Shown here piece by piece: positions 7,689 to 14,623 of a stretch of DNA of 19,095 nt (position 1 is its first letter; every line of letters begins with the position of its first letter). The stretch spans positions 1 to 19,095 of the forward strand of contig JAFQWS010000105.1 of the NCBI GenBank assembly GCA_017407305.1. Reading direction: 5' to 3'. Below the pieces are notes generated by a model. It saw only the letters and a list, made by a program, of their open reading frames with translations. It had not been told where the DNA came from and searched no databases. This DNA comes from Clostridia bacterium (GTDB lineage: Bacteria > Bacillota > Clostridia > Christensenellales > CAG-314). Both the position numbers and the translations under genes were made by a program.

Positions 7689-9305
7689 TTAGTACATTTC
7701 GGGATTTTGAGGTGCCGTGGGTGTGGGTTCGGGGATATCTACCACAACGGCTTCGGTTGTGAGCAAGGTTGATGCAACGCTAGATGCATTTTGCAAAGCA
7801 CTGCGAGTGACCTTTGTGGGATCAATGATGCCGTTTTCCACCATGTTCAAATAGGTGTCGTGCAAAGCATCATAGCCAATGTCTTTTTGTTTGGATTTCA
7901 AAACCTTTTCCACCACTTTGTCGCCATCTACACCTGCATTGTATGCAATTTGTTTCAATGGACATGTCAAAACTGATTTGATGATTTCTGCACCGATTTT
8001 TTCGTCTCCGTCCAACGTTGATACAACGTTTTCCACTGCTTCCACCGTGTAAATAAGGGCGGAACCACCACCGGGAACAATGCCTTCTTCCACGGCTGCA
8101 CGTGTTGCATTGAGAGCGGCTTCAATGCGCATTTTCTTTTCTTTCATTTCCACTTCGGTTGCTGCGCCAACGTTGATTTGTGCGACACCACCTGCAAGTT
8201 TGGCAAGACGTTCTTGATATTTTTCCTTGTCATATTCGCTCTTTGTTAAAGAAAGTTGGTTGCGAATTTGGTTGACTCTTTCTTGAATTTCCCAAGTTTG
8301 GCCTGCGCCTTCAACAATGATTGTGTTGTCTTTGTCCACTTTGACTTTGCCAGCGTGACCAAGCATATCCAAAGTTGCGTCCTTCAATTCCAATCCAAGG
8401 TCGCTTGTGATAACTTTGCCACCTGTAAGAACTGCAATGTCACCCAACATTTCCTTTCTTCTGTCGCCAAAACCGGGGGCTTTGACACATACACAAGTAA
8501 ATGAGCCACGCAATTTGTTCAAAATGATGGTCGTAAGAGCTTCTCCCTCTACGTCTTCGGCAATGATGAGAAGTTTTTGACCGGTTTTTACCACTTGTTC
8601 GAGCAAGGGCAAAATTTCTTGAATATTGCTTATTTTTTTGTCGGTAATCAAAATGACGGGATTGTCAAGTTCGGCAACCATTTTTTCCATGTCCGTTGCC
8701 ATGTAGGGAGAGCAATAACCACGGTCAAATTGCATACCTTCAACAAGTGTCAATTCAGTTTTCATTGTTTTGCTTTCTTCAACGGTGATAACTCCGTCTT
8801 TGCCAACCTTTTCCATTGCATCGGCAATAAGCTTGCCCACTTCTTCATCACTTGCAGAAATGGATGCAACTTGTTCAATTGCTTGCTTGCTCTCAATGGG
8901 CTTGGACAATTCTTTCAATTTTTCCACGCAAACTTGCACTGCTTTGTCCATGCCTTTGCGCAAAATAATGGGATTTGCGCCCTTTTCCACTGCCAAAATG
9001 CCTTGTTCAATGATGGCTTGTGCCAACACGACTGCCGTTGTGGTGCCATCACCTGCAACGTCATTGGTTTTGGTGGATACTTCTTTGATAATTTGTGCGC
9101 CTTGATTTTCAAAAGGATCTTTCAATTCAATTTCTTTTGCAATGGTTACACCGTCGTTGGTAATCAAAGGTGCACCATATTGTTTGCTCAAAACGACGTT
9201 TCTTCCTTTGGGGCCAAGTGTGATTTTGACGGTGTCTGCCAATTTGTTGACACCTTCTTGCAAGGCCTTGCGTGCTTGAGCATTGTACAAAATTTGTTTT
9301 GCCAT
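7689..9305 (-). CDS. groEL: Chaperonin GroEL (Hsp60)
   Basis: 538 residues, the normal length. It forms the double heptameric ring that folds proteins in an ATP-dependent cycle with GroES. Family blocks seen are LGPKGRNVVL (30-39), TNDGVTIAKEI (49-59) and the ATP-site GDGTTTA (85-91), plus GIVPGGGSAL near the C-terminal third. The C-terminus ends in PTAPQNPEMY rather than the glycine-methionine repeat common in other GroELs. The start has a GGAGG site 7 nt upstream. It is the second gene of the groES-groEL operon, 18 nt after groES, under CIRCE control. Confidence 0.98.
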   Translation of the reverse strand: MAKQILYNAQARKALQEGVNKLADTVKITLGPKGRNVVLSKQYGAPLITNDGVTIAKEIELKDPFENQGAQIIKEVSTKTNDVAGDGTTTAVVLAQAIIEQGILAVEKGANPIILRKGMDKAVQVCVEKLKELSKPIESKQAIEQVASISASDEEVGKLIADAMEKVGKDGVITVEESKTMKTELTLVEGMQFDRGYCSPYMATDMEKMVAELDNPVILITDKKISNIQEILPLLEQVVKTGQKLLIIAEDVEGEALTTIILNKLRGSFTCVCVKAPGFGDRRKEMLGDIAVLTGGKVITSDLGLELKDATLDMLGHAGKVKVDKDNTIIVEGAGQTWEIQERVNQIRNQLSLTKSEYDKEKYQERLAKLAGGVAQINVGAATEVEMKEKKMRIEAALNATRAAVEEGIVPGGGSALIYTVEAVENVVSTLDGDEKIGAEIIKSVLTCPLKQIAYNAGVDGDKVVEKVLKSKQKDIGYDALHDTYLNMVENGIIDPTKVTRSALQNASSVASTLLTTEAVVVDIPEPTPTAPQNPEMY

Positions 9306-9323
9306 TTATTTTCCTCCAAATTA

Positions 9324-9605
9324 TTACTCGATAATTGCCAAAATGTCGCTTTGACGGATGATTGTAACTTCTTCGCCGTCAATTTTGAAGTTGCTTCCTG
9401 CATATTTGGAATACAAAACTTTGTCGCCAACGGAAACGACCATTTGAATTTCCTTTCCGTCCAAAACACCACCATTGCCAACTGCAACAACTGTGGCAAT
9501 TTCTTGTTTTTCTTGTGCGGACGTGGGCAAGAAAATGCCGTTTTGCACCGTTTCGTTTTTCAACTCTTTTACGACGACTTTGTCAAACAAGGGTTTAATT
9601 TTCAT
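9324..9605 (-). CDS. groES: Co-chaperonin GroES (Hsp10)
   Basis: 93 residues starting MKIKPLFDKVVVKE. The mobile loop that docks on GroEL is ETVQNGIFLP (residues 18-27), and the C-terminal barrel ends in DILAIIE. The ATG at 9605 is chosen because AGGAGG lies about 11 nt upstream. A longer frame from a TTG at 9626 would translate through that ribosome site and add residues the family does not have. It is the first gene of the operon. Confidence 0.97.
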   Translation of the reverse strand: MKIKPLFDKVVVKELKNETVQNGIFLPTSAQEKQEIATVVAVGNGGVLDGKEIQMVVSVGDKVLYSKYAGSNFKIDGEEVTIIRQSDILAIIE

Positions 9606-9648
9606 ATATTTTTTTGCCTCCTGCAAAAGTTTGTTGTATTTTTGCGTT

Positions 9649-9675
9649 TTAGCACTCTCTTTGGCTGAGTGCTAA
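9649..9675 (-). promoter_or_regulatory. CIRCE operator (HrcA binding site)
   Basis: TTAGCACTC, a 9-nt spacer, then GAGTGCTAA: a perfect match to the CIRCE consensus inverted repeat. It lies just downstream of the -10 box and about 45 nt before groES. HrcA repressor binds CIRCE and releases it on heat shock. The hrcA gene itself is not in this window. Confidence 0.97.
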
Positions 9676-9679
9676 TTTA

Positions 9680-9707
9680 ATTATATTCCATATTGTTCAT
9701 TTGTCAA
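9680..9707 (-). promoter_or_regulatory. Sigma-A promoter of groES-groEL
   Basis: On the minus strand TTGACA (9707-9702) and TATAAT (9685-9680) are separated by 16 nt. Both boxes match consensus fully, and the CIRCE operator begins 4 nt after the -10 box. Confidence 0.9.
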
Positions 9708-9762
9708 CCCTTTTGTGCCAAATTTGATTTGAAAAGATTGTCGCTTTTTGCCAAAAGATTTA

Positions 9763-9789
9763 TTGACAAAAGTGAAATATATCTATAAA
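9763..9789 (+). promoter_or_regulatory. Putative promoter of the dCMP deaminase gene
   Basis: TTGACA at 9763-9768 is a perfect -35 box. The best -10 is TATAAA (9784-9789) at a short 15-nt spacing, or the weaker TAAACT (9786-9791) at 17 nt. It lies about 35 nt before the start codon. Confidence 0.5.
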
Positions 9790-9822
9790 CTTATATCAAC
9801 GTCTATTTTAGGTGGTTTTACA

Positions 9823-10278
9823 ATGAATAAATGGGATAAAAGATTTATGGAAATGGCAGACACTGTCGGTACTTGGTCAAGTTGCTTCAAAGATGACAGA
9901 CACGTTGGTGCAGTTATCGTCAAAAACAATCGCGTTTTGACAACCGGCTACAACGGAGCACCTGCCGGCATCAAAAGTTGCAAGGAAAAAGGCTTTTGCC
10001 TCAGACAACAATTGAACATCCCTTCCGGCACTCGTCACGAATTGTGCTATGCAGTACACGCCGAACAAAACGCCATCATCCAAGCAGCACGTTTGGGCAT
10101 TTCTTTGGAAGGCTCAACCCTTTACGTAACACACCAACCTTGTGTCATTTGCGCAAGAATGATCATCAACAGCGGAATTTCTCGCATTGTTTATAGACAT
10201 GGTTATCCCGATGATTTTGCAAAACAACTTTTTGATGAAACGGACATTGTTTTGGAACGTTTTGACGATTTGAACTAG
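9823..10278 (+). CDS. dCMP/deoxycytidylate deaminase family protein (ComEB-like)
   Basis: 151 residues starting with ATG at 9823, 7 nt after an AGGTGG ribosome site. An open frame extends upstream, but it crosses the promoter and is rejected. The zinc and catalytic motifs are HAE (79-81; E81 is the proton shuttle) and PCVIC (106-110). The GYNGAPAG segment (42-49) is characteristic of dCMP deaminases, which convert dCMP to dUMP for thymidylate synthesis. The gene stands alone between its own promoter and terminator, divergent from groES. A ComEB role in competence is only a naming link; no competence genes are nearby. Confidence 0.93.
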   Translation: MNKWDKRFMEMADTVGTWSSCFKDDRHVGAVIVKNNRVLTTGYNGAPAGIKSCKEKGFCLRQQLNIPSGTRHELCYAVHAEQNAIIQAARLGISLEGSTLYVTHQPCVICARMIINSGISRIVYRHGYPDDFAKQLFDETDIVLERFDDLN

Positions 10279-10290
10279 TTGAAATAAGTT

Positions 10291-10319
10291 AAGCCACAAC
10301 TTTGGTTGTGGCTTTTTTT
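10291..10319 (+). terminator. Terminator of the dCMP deaminase gene
   Basis: Stem AAGCCACAAC/GTTGTGGCTT (10291-10300 with 10305-10314, loop 10301-10304) running into seven T's, 12 nt after the stop codon. The metal-exporter gene ends just beyond it on the other strand; for that strand the U-tract is poor. Confidence 0.9.
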
Positions 10320-10328
10320 GTGCAAATT

Positions 10329-11087
10329 TCAAATTCCAAAGGCAAAAAGGAGGTAACCCAAAAGCAAAGATGCACCACTTTGAATAAGGGCTATTTTTGC
10401 CGTTTGCTTGACGTTTTTACTTTTGGCAATAACTGCCAAAGCAAGGCCTGAATTGGCACACAGCCCTGCCATAGTGGCTGAAAAGGTCAACATGCCTTGT
10501 TGGAACATATTGGCTAGTAAAACGCTGGATGCGCAATTGGGAATAAGTCCCACTAAAGTGGCAAACAAAGGTTGCGCCACGTATATCGACATCAAAAAGG
10601 TGGAAAGATTTTCTTCGCCTACAAAATAAACGACAAAACCAAAAACAAGATTGATTGCCAAAACGTACAAGAAAACTTTTGCAGTATGCACAATGGGGTG
10701 GTATAAAAAATCAAAAAATGTTTTCTTTTTGCCAACGTCGTGATGACAACAACCATCGTGATGACTGCTGGTGGCAACTACAAGATTAGGCGTGGATTTG
10801 TCAAAAACGTTGATGACAAAACCGACAATAAAGGCATAAACCACCTTTATCAATAAAAACAACCAAACGACTTCCAATGAATTTTTGTCCGTTAAAAAGA
10901 TGGGCAACGCCTCGTCGCTGGTGGCAATCATAACTGCCATAAGAGTGCCGATTTTTATCAACCCCGACAAATACAAATTTGCCGAAACAATAGAAAAGCC
11001 ACATTGTGGAACAACTCCAAATAGTGCTCCAAACAATGGGGCTGTTTTCTTTTTTAACAGATTTGTCGTTTTTTGTCGAATATTCAA
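10329..11087 (-). CDS. Putative heavy-metal/manganese exporter (ArsP_2-like), N-terminally truncated reading frame
   Basis: The intact frame runs 252 codons from a TTG at 11087 that directly follows an in-frame TAA. It is mostly hydrophobic with two related halves: GVVPQCGFS (24-32), and later GLIPNCASS. Each lies at the start of a membrane repeat, the pattern of the putative 10-TM heavy-metal exporter family (ArsP_2, also annotated putative manganese transporter). A His/Cys-rich loop between the halves (HHDGCCHHD, 109-117) fits metal binding. Family members normally begin with a further 30-40 residues including one helix. That segment is present upstream but broken by two stop codons (see 11088-11183). 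Either the gene is a recent pseudogene or a shortened protein is made from the TTG, which has no good ribosome site. It is the last gene of the lgt operon. Confidence 0.65.
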   Translation of the reverse strand: MNIRQKTTNLLKKKTAPLFGALFGVVPQCGFSIVSANLYLSGLIKIGTLMAVMIATSDEALPIFLTDKNSLEVVWLFLLIKVVYAFIVGFVINVFDKSTPNLVVATSSHHDGCCHHDVGKKKTFFDFLYHPIVHTAKVFLYVLAINLVFGFVVYFVGEENLSTFLMSIYVAQPLFATLVGLIPNCASSVLLANMFQQGMLTFSATMAGLCANSGLALAVIAKSKNVKQTAKIALIQSGASLLLGYLLFAFGI

Positions 11088-11183
11088 TTAAGACTCAACC
11101 CACACAAAAAAAATTTAAAATAAAAATAAAAAAGTCAGTATTTTTATTGAATCGGTAAATGAATCAAATACTATGTCTAACAT
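11088..11183 (-). pseudogene. Stop-interrupted 5' end of the metal-exporter gene
   Basis: Translation in the same frame as the exporter, from the ATG at 11183, reads MLDIVFDSFTDSIKILTFL, then LF-stop, then IFFVWVES-stop, and then continues directly into the exporter frame at 11087. The first part resembles the normal family start, where a D-A/S-x-x-D-S-x-K-x-L-P-F-L-F pattern leads into a membrane helix. The two TAA codons are at 11117-11115 and 11090-11088. The ATG is 1 nt after the divIVA stop codon, the spacing expected of an operon gene. The surrounding bases are runs of T and A. Two nonsense codons and no frameshift point to decay of the 5' end rather than a single read error. Confidence 0.7.
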
Positions 11184-11184
11184 A

Positions 11185-11757
11185 CTAGTCTAAAAGTCCT
11201 AATTCTTTGCATATTTCTTCCAAAGATTGATCAACTTTTTGCAATTCCATCAAGTCCACCACCGGACCGTCTTGCAATGCGTCTTGCACCTTTTCGATGG
11301 GATTTTGATATTTTGTTTGACCTTGAGATTGCTCGGTTGCAACCGTTGTGGCAACTTCACCACTTTGATAGGAATTCATAACATCTTCAATCTTTTTGGA
11401 AAGCTCGTTGAATTCTTTTATTTGCTTGTCGGAAAAATTGTCCACCAAAACTTTGGCATAAGCTTGCCAAGTTGCAACGAAAATTTTGGCGCGTTGCATA
11501 TTGTAGGAAGCAAATTTTTCGGCATCACTTTGATATTGCAACGCTTGTTTTTGAGAGTCCACCAAAGCTCTGACAATTGCTTCTTCTTGATTTTTATATT
11601 TTTGAACCTCTTGCACAAGACGATTGTTTTCTTCGGCAAGATGAAAAATTCTGTTCTTTTGATCAGCCAAAACTTCTTGATTTTTTTTGTTTTGACTTTC
11701 AATATATTGGTCCACTTCTTTTACGTCGTAACCATTAAATCTACGTTTGAATTTCAT
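11185..11757 (-). CDS. DivIVA-domain protein
   Basis: 190 residues. The N-terminus, KFKRRFNGYDVKEVDQYI, matches the DivIVA/GpsB membrane-binding head (F-x-x-x-x-x-G-Y-D-x-x-E-V-D-x-F/Y). Residues roughly 20-110 are rich in Q, E, K and A with heptad-like spacing, as expected for the coiled coil. The tail is acidic and Gln-rich. DivIVA-type proteins mark curved membranes at poles and division sites and recruit wall-growth or division factors. The ATG overlaps the stop of the nicotinate phosphoribosyltransferase gene (ATGA type), so the two are translationally coupled. Whether it is a true DivIVA or a family paralogue cannot be settled from sequence alone. Confidence 0.85.
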   Translation of the reverse strand: MKFKRRFNGYDVKEVDQYIESQNKKNQEVLADQKNRIFHLAEENNRLVQEVQKYKNQEEAIVRALVDSQKQALQYQSDAEKFASYNMQRAKIFVATWQAYAKVLVDNFSDKQIKEFNELSKKIEDVMNSYQSGEVATTVATEQSQGQTKYQNPIEKVQDALQDGPVVDLMELQKVDQSLEEICKELGLLD

Positions 11758-13181
11758 TTCTTTGCCTCGCTCAACAATTTTTGTTTGAGTTGGTACAACT
11801 TGTCGGACAAGTCAACCTTGTATTCGTGGGGAACGTGCAAACGTTTGTATTCTTCCCAAAAACCTGCCAAATAGGTTTTGCAGTTTTCTCTCAATTGTTT
11901 GACGGAAGGAAAATTAAAAGTTCTTACACCATTTTCCATAACCTTGTGGTACAAGTTTTTGGCGTAAAAATCAACCACCGTCTTTTGCTTCCAACGTTCA
12001 ATGGGGTGAGTGATAACAAAGTCTTTTGAATCGTCAATTTTTTCATCTTCAAAACAAATCAGGTCGGCAATTGCCATGTGTGTTTTGCGACAGAAAAGTC
12101 TGTACACCGTCTTTTTGCCCGGATTGGTCGTTTTGATTGTGTTGTCGGAAATTTTCATTTTGGGAACGCCGTCAAGTTCTGCCAATTTATACACACCACC
12201 CAACGAAGGGCAGGTTTGAGATACAATCATGCGTGTGCCAACGCCGTAAACGTCAATTTTTGCTCCTTGTTCTCTCAATGAAGAAATGACGTATTCGTCC
12301 AAGTCGCCCGATACAAAAATTTTGGCATCTTCATAACCGGCTGCGTCCAACATACGACGTGCTTGTTTTGACAAGTAAGCCAAGTCGCCACTGTCCAAAC
12401 GTATTCCTTGAGGTTTGTGTCCTTGTGATTTGAGCCAGTCAAAAGTTTTGATTGCATTGGGCACACCACTTGCCAACGTGTCGTAGGTATCCACCAACAA
12501 CAAGCAGTTGTCGGGGTACATTTTTGCATAAGCCATGAAAGCTTGCAATTCGCTGTCAAAAGACATTACCCAACTGTGTGCGTGGGTGCCTTTGGGGTCC
12601 AAGTCAAACATTTGACCGGACAAAACGTTGCTTGTTGAGGTGCATCCACCAATGACGGCTGCTCTTGCACCATAAATGGCTGCATCGGGGCCTTGTGCAC
12701 GACGCAAACCAAATTCCAAAACTCCGCAACCTTGTGCCGAGTGGCAAACTCTTTGCGCTTTGGTTGCAATGAGTGTTTGGAAGTTGACGATATTCAAAAG
12801 GGCGGCTTCAACAAGTTGTGCTTGAATAATGGGGGCTTCCACAATCAAAATGGGTTCATAAGGATAGACAACTTGTCCTTCGTCCACTGCCTTGACGGTG
12901 CCCATCCATTTGAAATTTTCCAAATAGCCCAAAAAGTCTTCGTCAAAAGCTTTGGTGGAACGCAAAAATTCAATTTCACTTTTGCCAAAATGCAGGTTTT
13001 CCAAGTATTCCACAGCTTGTTCAATGCCTGCTGCAATGCAAAAGGCACTTTCCGTCAATGGTCTGAAAAATAAATCGAAAACGGCTTTTTGGTCCTTTTT
13101 GCCCGACTTGAAATAACCATACATCATGGTCAGTTCGTAAAAGTCTGTAAGTAACGTAAGATTTCTAGTGTTGTTTGACAT
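11754..13181 (-). CDS. pncB: Nicotinate phosphoribosyltransferase
   Basis: 475 residues from ATG 13181, which follows AAAGGTGG at 5 nt. A GTG at 13190 in the same frame would put the ribosome site inside the gene, so it is rejected. The enzyme joins nicotinate to PRPP, giving nicotinate mononucleotide in the Preiss-Handler NAD salvage route. Family blocks are LLTDFYELTMMYGYF (10-24), EFGLRRAQGPDAAIYGARA (156-174), the GTHAHSWVMSF block (198-208) whose H202 corresponds to the conserved histidine region, and IRLDSGDLAYLS in the middle. It starts 11 nt after lgt and overlaps divIVA by 4 nt. Its placement in an envelope operon is notable, but operon context may not imply function. Confidence 0.95.
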   Translation of the reverse strand: MSNNTRNLTLLTDFYELTMMYGYFKSGKKDQKAVFDLFFRPLTESAFCIAAGIEQAVEYLENLHFGKSEIEFLRSTKAFDEDFLGYLENFKWMGTVKAVDEGQVVYPYEPILIVEAPIIQAQLVEAALLNIVNFQTLIATKAQRVCHSAQGCGVLEFGLRRAQGPDAAIYGARAAVIGGCTSTSNVLSGQMFDLDPKGTHAHSWVMSFDSELQAFMAYAKMYPDNCLLLVDTYDTLASGVPNAIKTFDWLKSQGHKPQGIRLDSGDLAYLSKQARRMLDAAGYEDAKIFVSGDLDEYVISSLREQGAKIDVYGVGTRMIVSQTCPSLGGVYKLAELDGVPKMKISDNTIKTTNPGKKTVYRLFCRKTHMAIADLICFEDEKIDDSKDFVITHPIERWKQKTVVDFYAKNLYHKVMENGVRTFNFPSVKQLRENCKTYLAGFWEEYKRLHVPHEYKVDLSDKLYQLKQKLLSEAKK

Positions 13182-13192
13182 AAGAGCCACCT

Positions 13193-14419
13193 TTATTGTT
13201 CTTTCTTTTTGAGAGGATCAACCCAAGGCAAAATGCCATCTACTGAAAAATCGGGGTAAACCTTGTAGGGGAAAATTTTGAGTAACGTTTGATTGAGTTT
13301 GACGTCGTGATTACGTTGACAATTTGGACATACGTTTTCACCTTCAATTAGACGTGTTCCGCAGTTGGGACAATACAATTTTCTTCTGTCCCACAAGGCA
13401 AAGATTGCCAAAATGCAATAGACGGTCAAAAAGACAAGGGCAACTGCGGTCAAAAATTCCATTGCAGTTGCGTTTGTCAAAGGGAAAGCCAAAATGCAAA
13501 GCCACACGTCAAGACCAATCAAAACAATTGTGAACGCCAACAAGACGTAAAAAGAAAGAAATACTTCTTGTTTTTCGCTTTGGAAAATTTTGGAATAAAG
13601 CGAGTGAATTTGCTTGCGATAAATAACAGACAATCTCCACAAACCCAAAATAATGGTACAAATGGAAACAAATTGGGAAATTTTAATGTTGGTTGCACTG
13701 CCACCAACCCACAAGTACAAACTGTCCGAACGCAAACCTTCAATTACTAAACGAGCAAGACCATAATAGATGCCATAGAAAGATGCAATCCAACCCTTTT
13801 TGTATTTCTTGTGATTAAACAGGAAAAAGAAACATATCAAAAAGCCCACAAGGGTGCACATTGATTCGTAGAAGAAAGTTGCTTGGTACCAACTTGAACC
13901 AATTTGAACGGCATAGGGGAACCATTGAAATTGAGGATTGGTGACCAAATTGCCGTATGCTTCGTTGTTGACAAAGTTGCCCCAACGACCAATGGATTGT
14001 GCCAACAAAACGACACAACCAATGCAGTCGGCAACCAACCACCAGTCTTGCTTTTTGATTTTGCACCAGACGTAGCCACCGATATAGCCCAAAATGACAC
14101 CACCATAGATGCCCAAACCACCATCTCTAAAATTGAAAAAGTTGCTCCAATCGGAAGGGGCGGAACTATACGGGAACATAAAGAAATAGAGTCTTGCACC
14201 CAAGATACCCAAAGGCAAGATAACAAGTGCGTACTCGGTTATGTCATAGGGGTCAATGCCACGTTTTTTGAGCAAAAGTCCTGCCAAAACAACGGCAATG
14301 GAAATGCCCGAAACAATGATGATTGCATAAAAATAAATGGGAAAACCAAACACAATTAGTGCCGGTCTGCCATAAACTTTTCCAATCTCGATGAAACTGT
14401 CACAAAGTAAATTTAACAT
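13193..14419 (-). CDS. lgt: Prolipoprotein diacylglyceryl transferase with C-terminal zinc-ribbon extension
   Basis: Lgt transfers diacylglycerol from phosphatidylglycerol to the lipobox cysteine of prelipoproteins at the membrane. The start is ATG 14419; the longer frame from a TTG at 14479 overlaps the promoter. The protein has 408 residues, against about 260-300 usual. The signature GRWGNFVNNEAYG (144-156) matches the Lgt motif GRxGNFxNxExYG. GGLGIYGG (100-107) and the ARLVIEGLRSD segment (222-232) also fit. The usual HPxQLYE block reads WYQATFFYE (177-185), so the histidine-proline pair is missing. From about residue 270 there is an extra region: two hydrophobic helices, then a CPNC-x10-CPNC zinc ribbon (C350, C353, C364, C367) and a hydrophilic tail. 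The ribbon is presumably cytoplasmic. First gene of the four-gene operon. Confidence 0.9.
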   Translation of the reverse strand: MLNLLCDSFIEIGKVYGRPALIVFGFPIYFYAIIIVSGISIAVVLAGLLLKKRGIDPYDITEYALVILPLGILGARLYFFMFPYSSAPSDWSNFFNFRDGGLGIYGGVILGYIGGYVWCKIKKQDWWLVADCIGCVVLLAQSIGRWGNFVNNEAYGNLVTNPQFQWFPYAVQIGSSWYQATFFYESMCTLVGFLICFFFLFNHKKYKKGWIASFYGIYYGLARLVIEGLRSDSLYLWVGGSATNIKISQFVSICTIILGLWRLSVIYRKQIHSLYSKIFQSEKQEVFLSFYVLLAFTIVLIGLDVWLCILAFPLTNATAMEFLTAVALVFLTVYCILAIFALWDRRKLYCPNCGTRLIEGENVCPNCQRNHDVKLNQTLLKIFPYKVYPDFSVDGILPWVDPLKKKEQ

Positions 14420-14450
14420 ATCCAAAATTTTCTCTAAAAGTAATGTATAT

Positions 14451-14479
14451 ATTTTACTCTTACCCAAAAGAAAAGTCAA
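14451..14479 (-). promoter_or_regulatory. Promoter of the lgt operon
   Basis: On the minus strand TTGACT (14479-14474), a 17-nt spacer, then TAAAAT (14456-14451), about 30 nt before the lgt ATG. Each box matches consensus at 5 of 6 positions. It should drive lgt, pncB, divIVA and the exporter gene. Confidence 0.75.
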
Positions 14480-14562
14480 TAATATCTAATAACAAGCAAT
14501 GACTACAAAAATGTCGAAAAAAGTTAAAATATGAAAAAAAGCTTTAATTATAACTAAAAATG

Positions 14563-14571
14563 TGGTATACT
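14563..14571 (+). promoter_or_regulatory. Extended -10 promoter element of the acyltransferase gene
   Basis: TGG followed by TATACT (14566-14571) forms an extended -10 element. The -35 at 17 nt (TTTAAT, 14543-14548) is weak. It lies about 50 nt before the ATG at 14624. Confidence 0.5.
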
Positions 14572-14623
14572 CTTTTTGATTGCAACGGATTGTTGCAAAA
14601 TTTAACCATTTTTACGGAATTTT

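Noticed and set aside
9606..9626. TTG start for groES
   Set aside because: It would translate through the AGGAGG ribosome site and add seven residues not seen in GroES proteins.
8577..9668. 363-codon open frame on the plus strand opposite groEL/groES
   Set aside because: It is antisense to unmistakable groEL and groES, runs through the CIRCE operator, and its product is a Phe/Asn/Cys-rich string resembling no family. Long antisense frames are a by-product of this genome's codon use.
11088..11117. Idea that TAA is read as a sense codon in this organism
   Set aside because: TAA ends other genes in the window at the expected places, for example lgt, the M16C peptidase and the 42-codon gene. 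Gene decay is the simpler explanation.
11227..11874. 215-codon plus-strand frame opposite divIVA and the end of pncB
   Set aside because: It is antisense to two well-supported overlapping genes, with a Phe/Leu/His-rich product and no homology signal.
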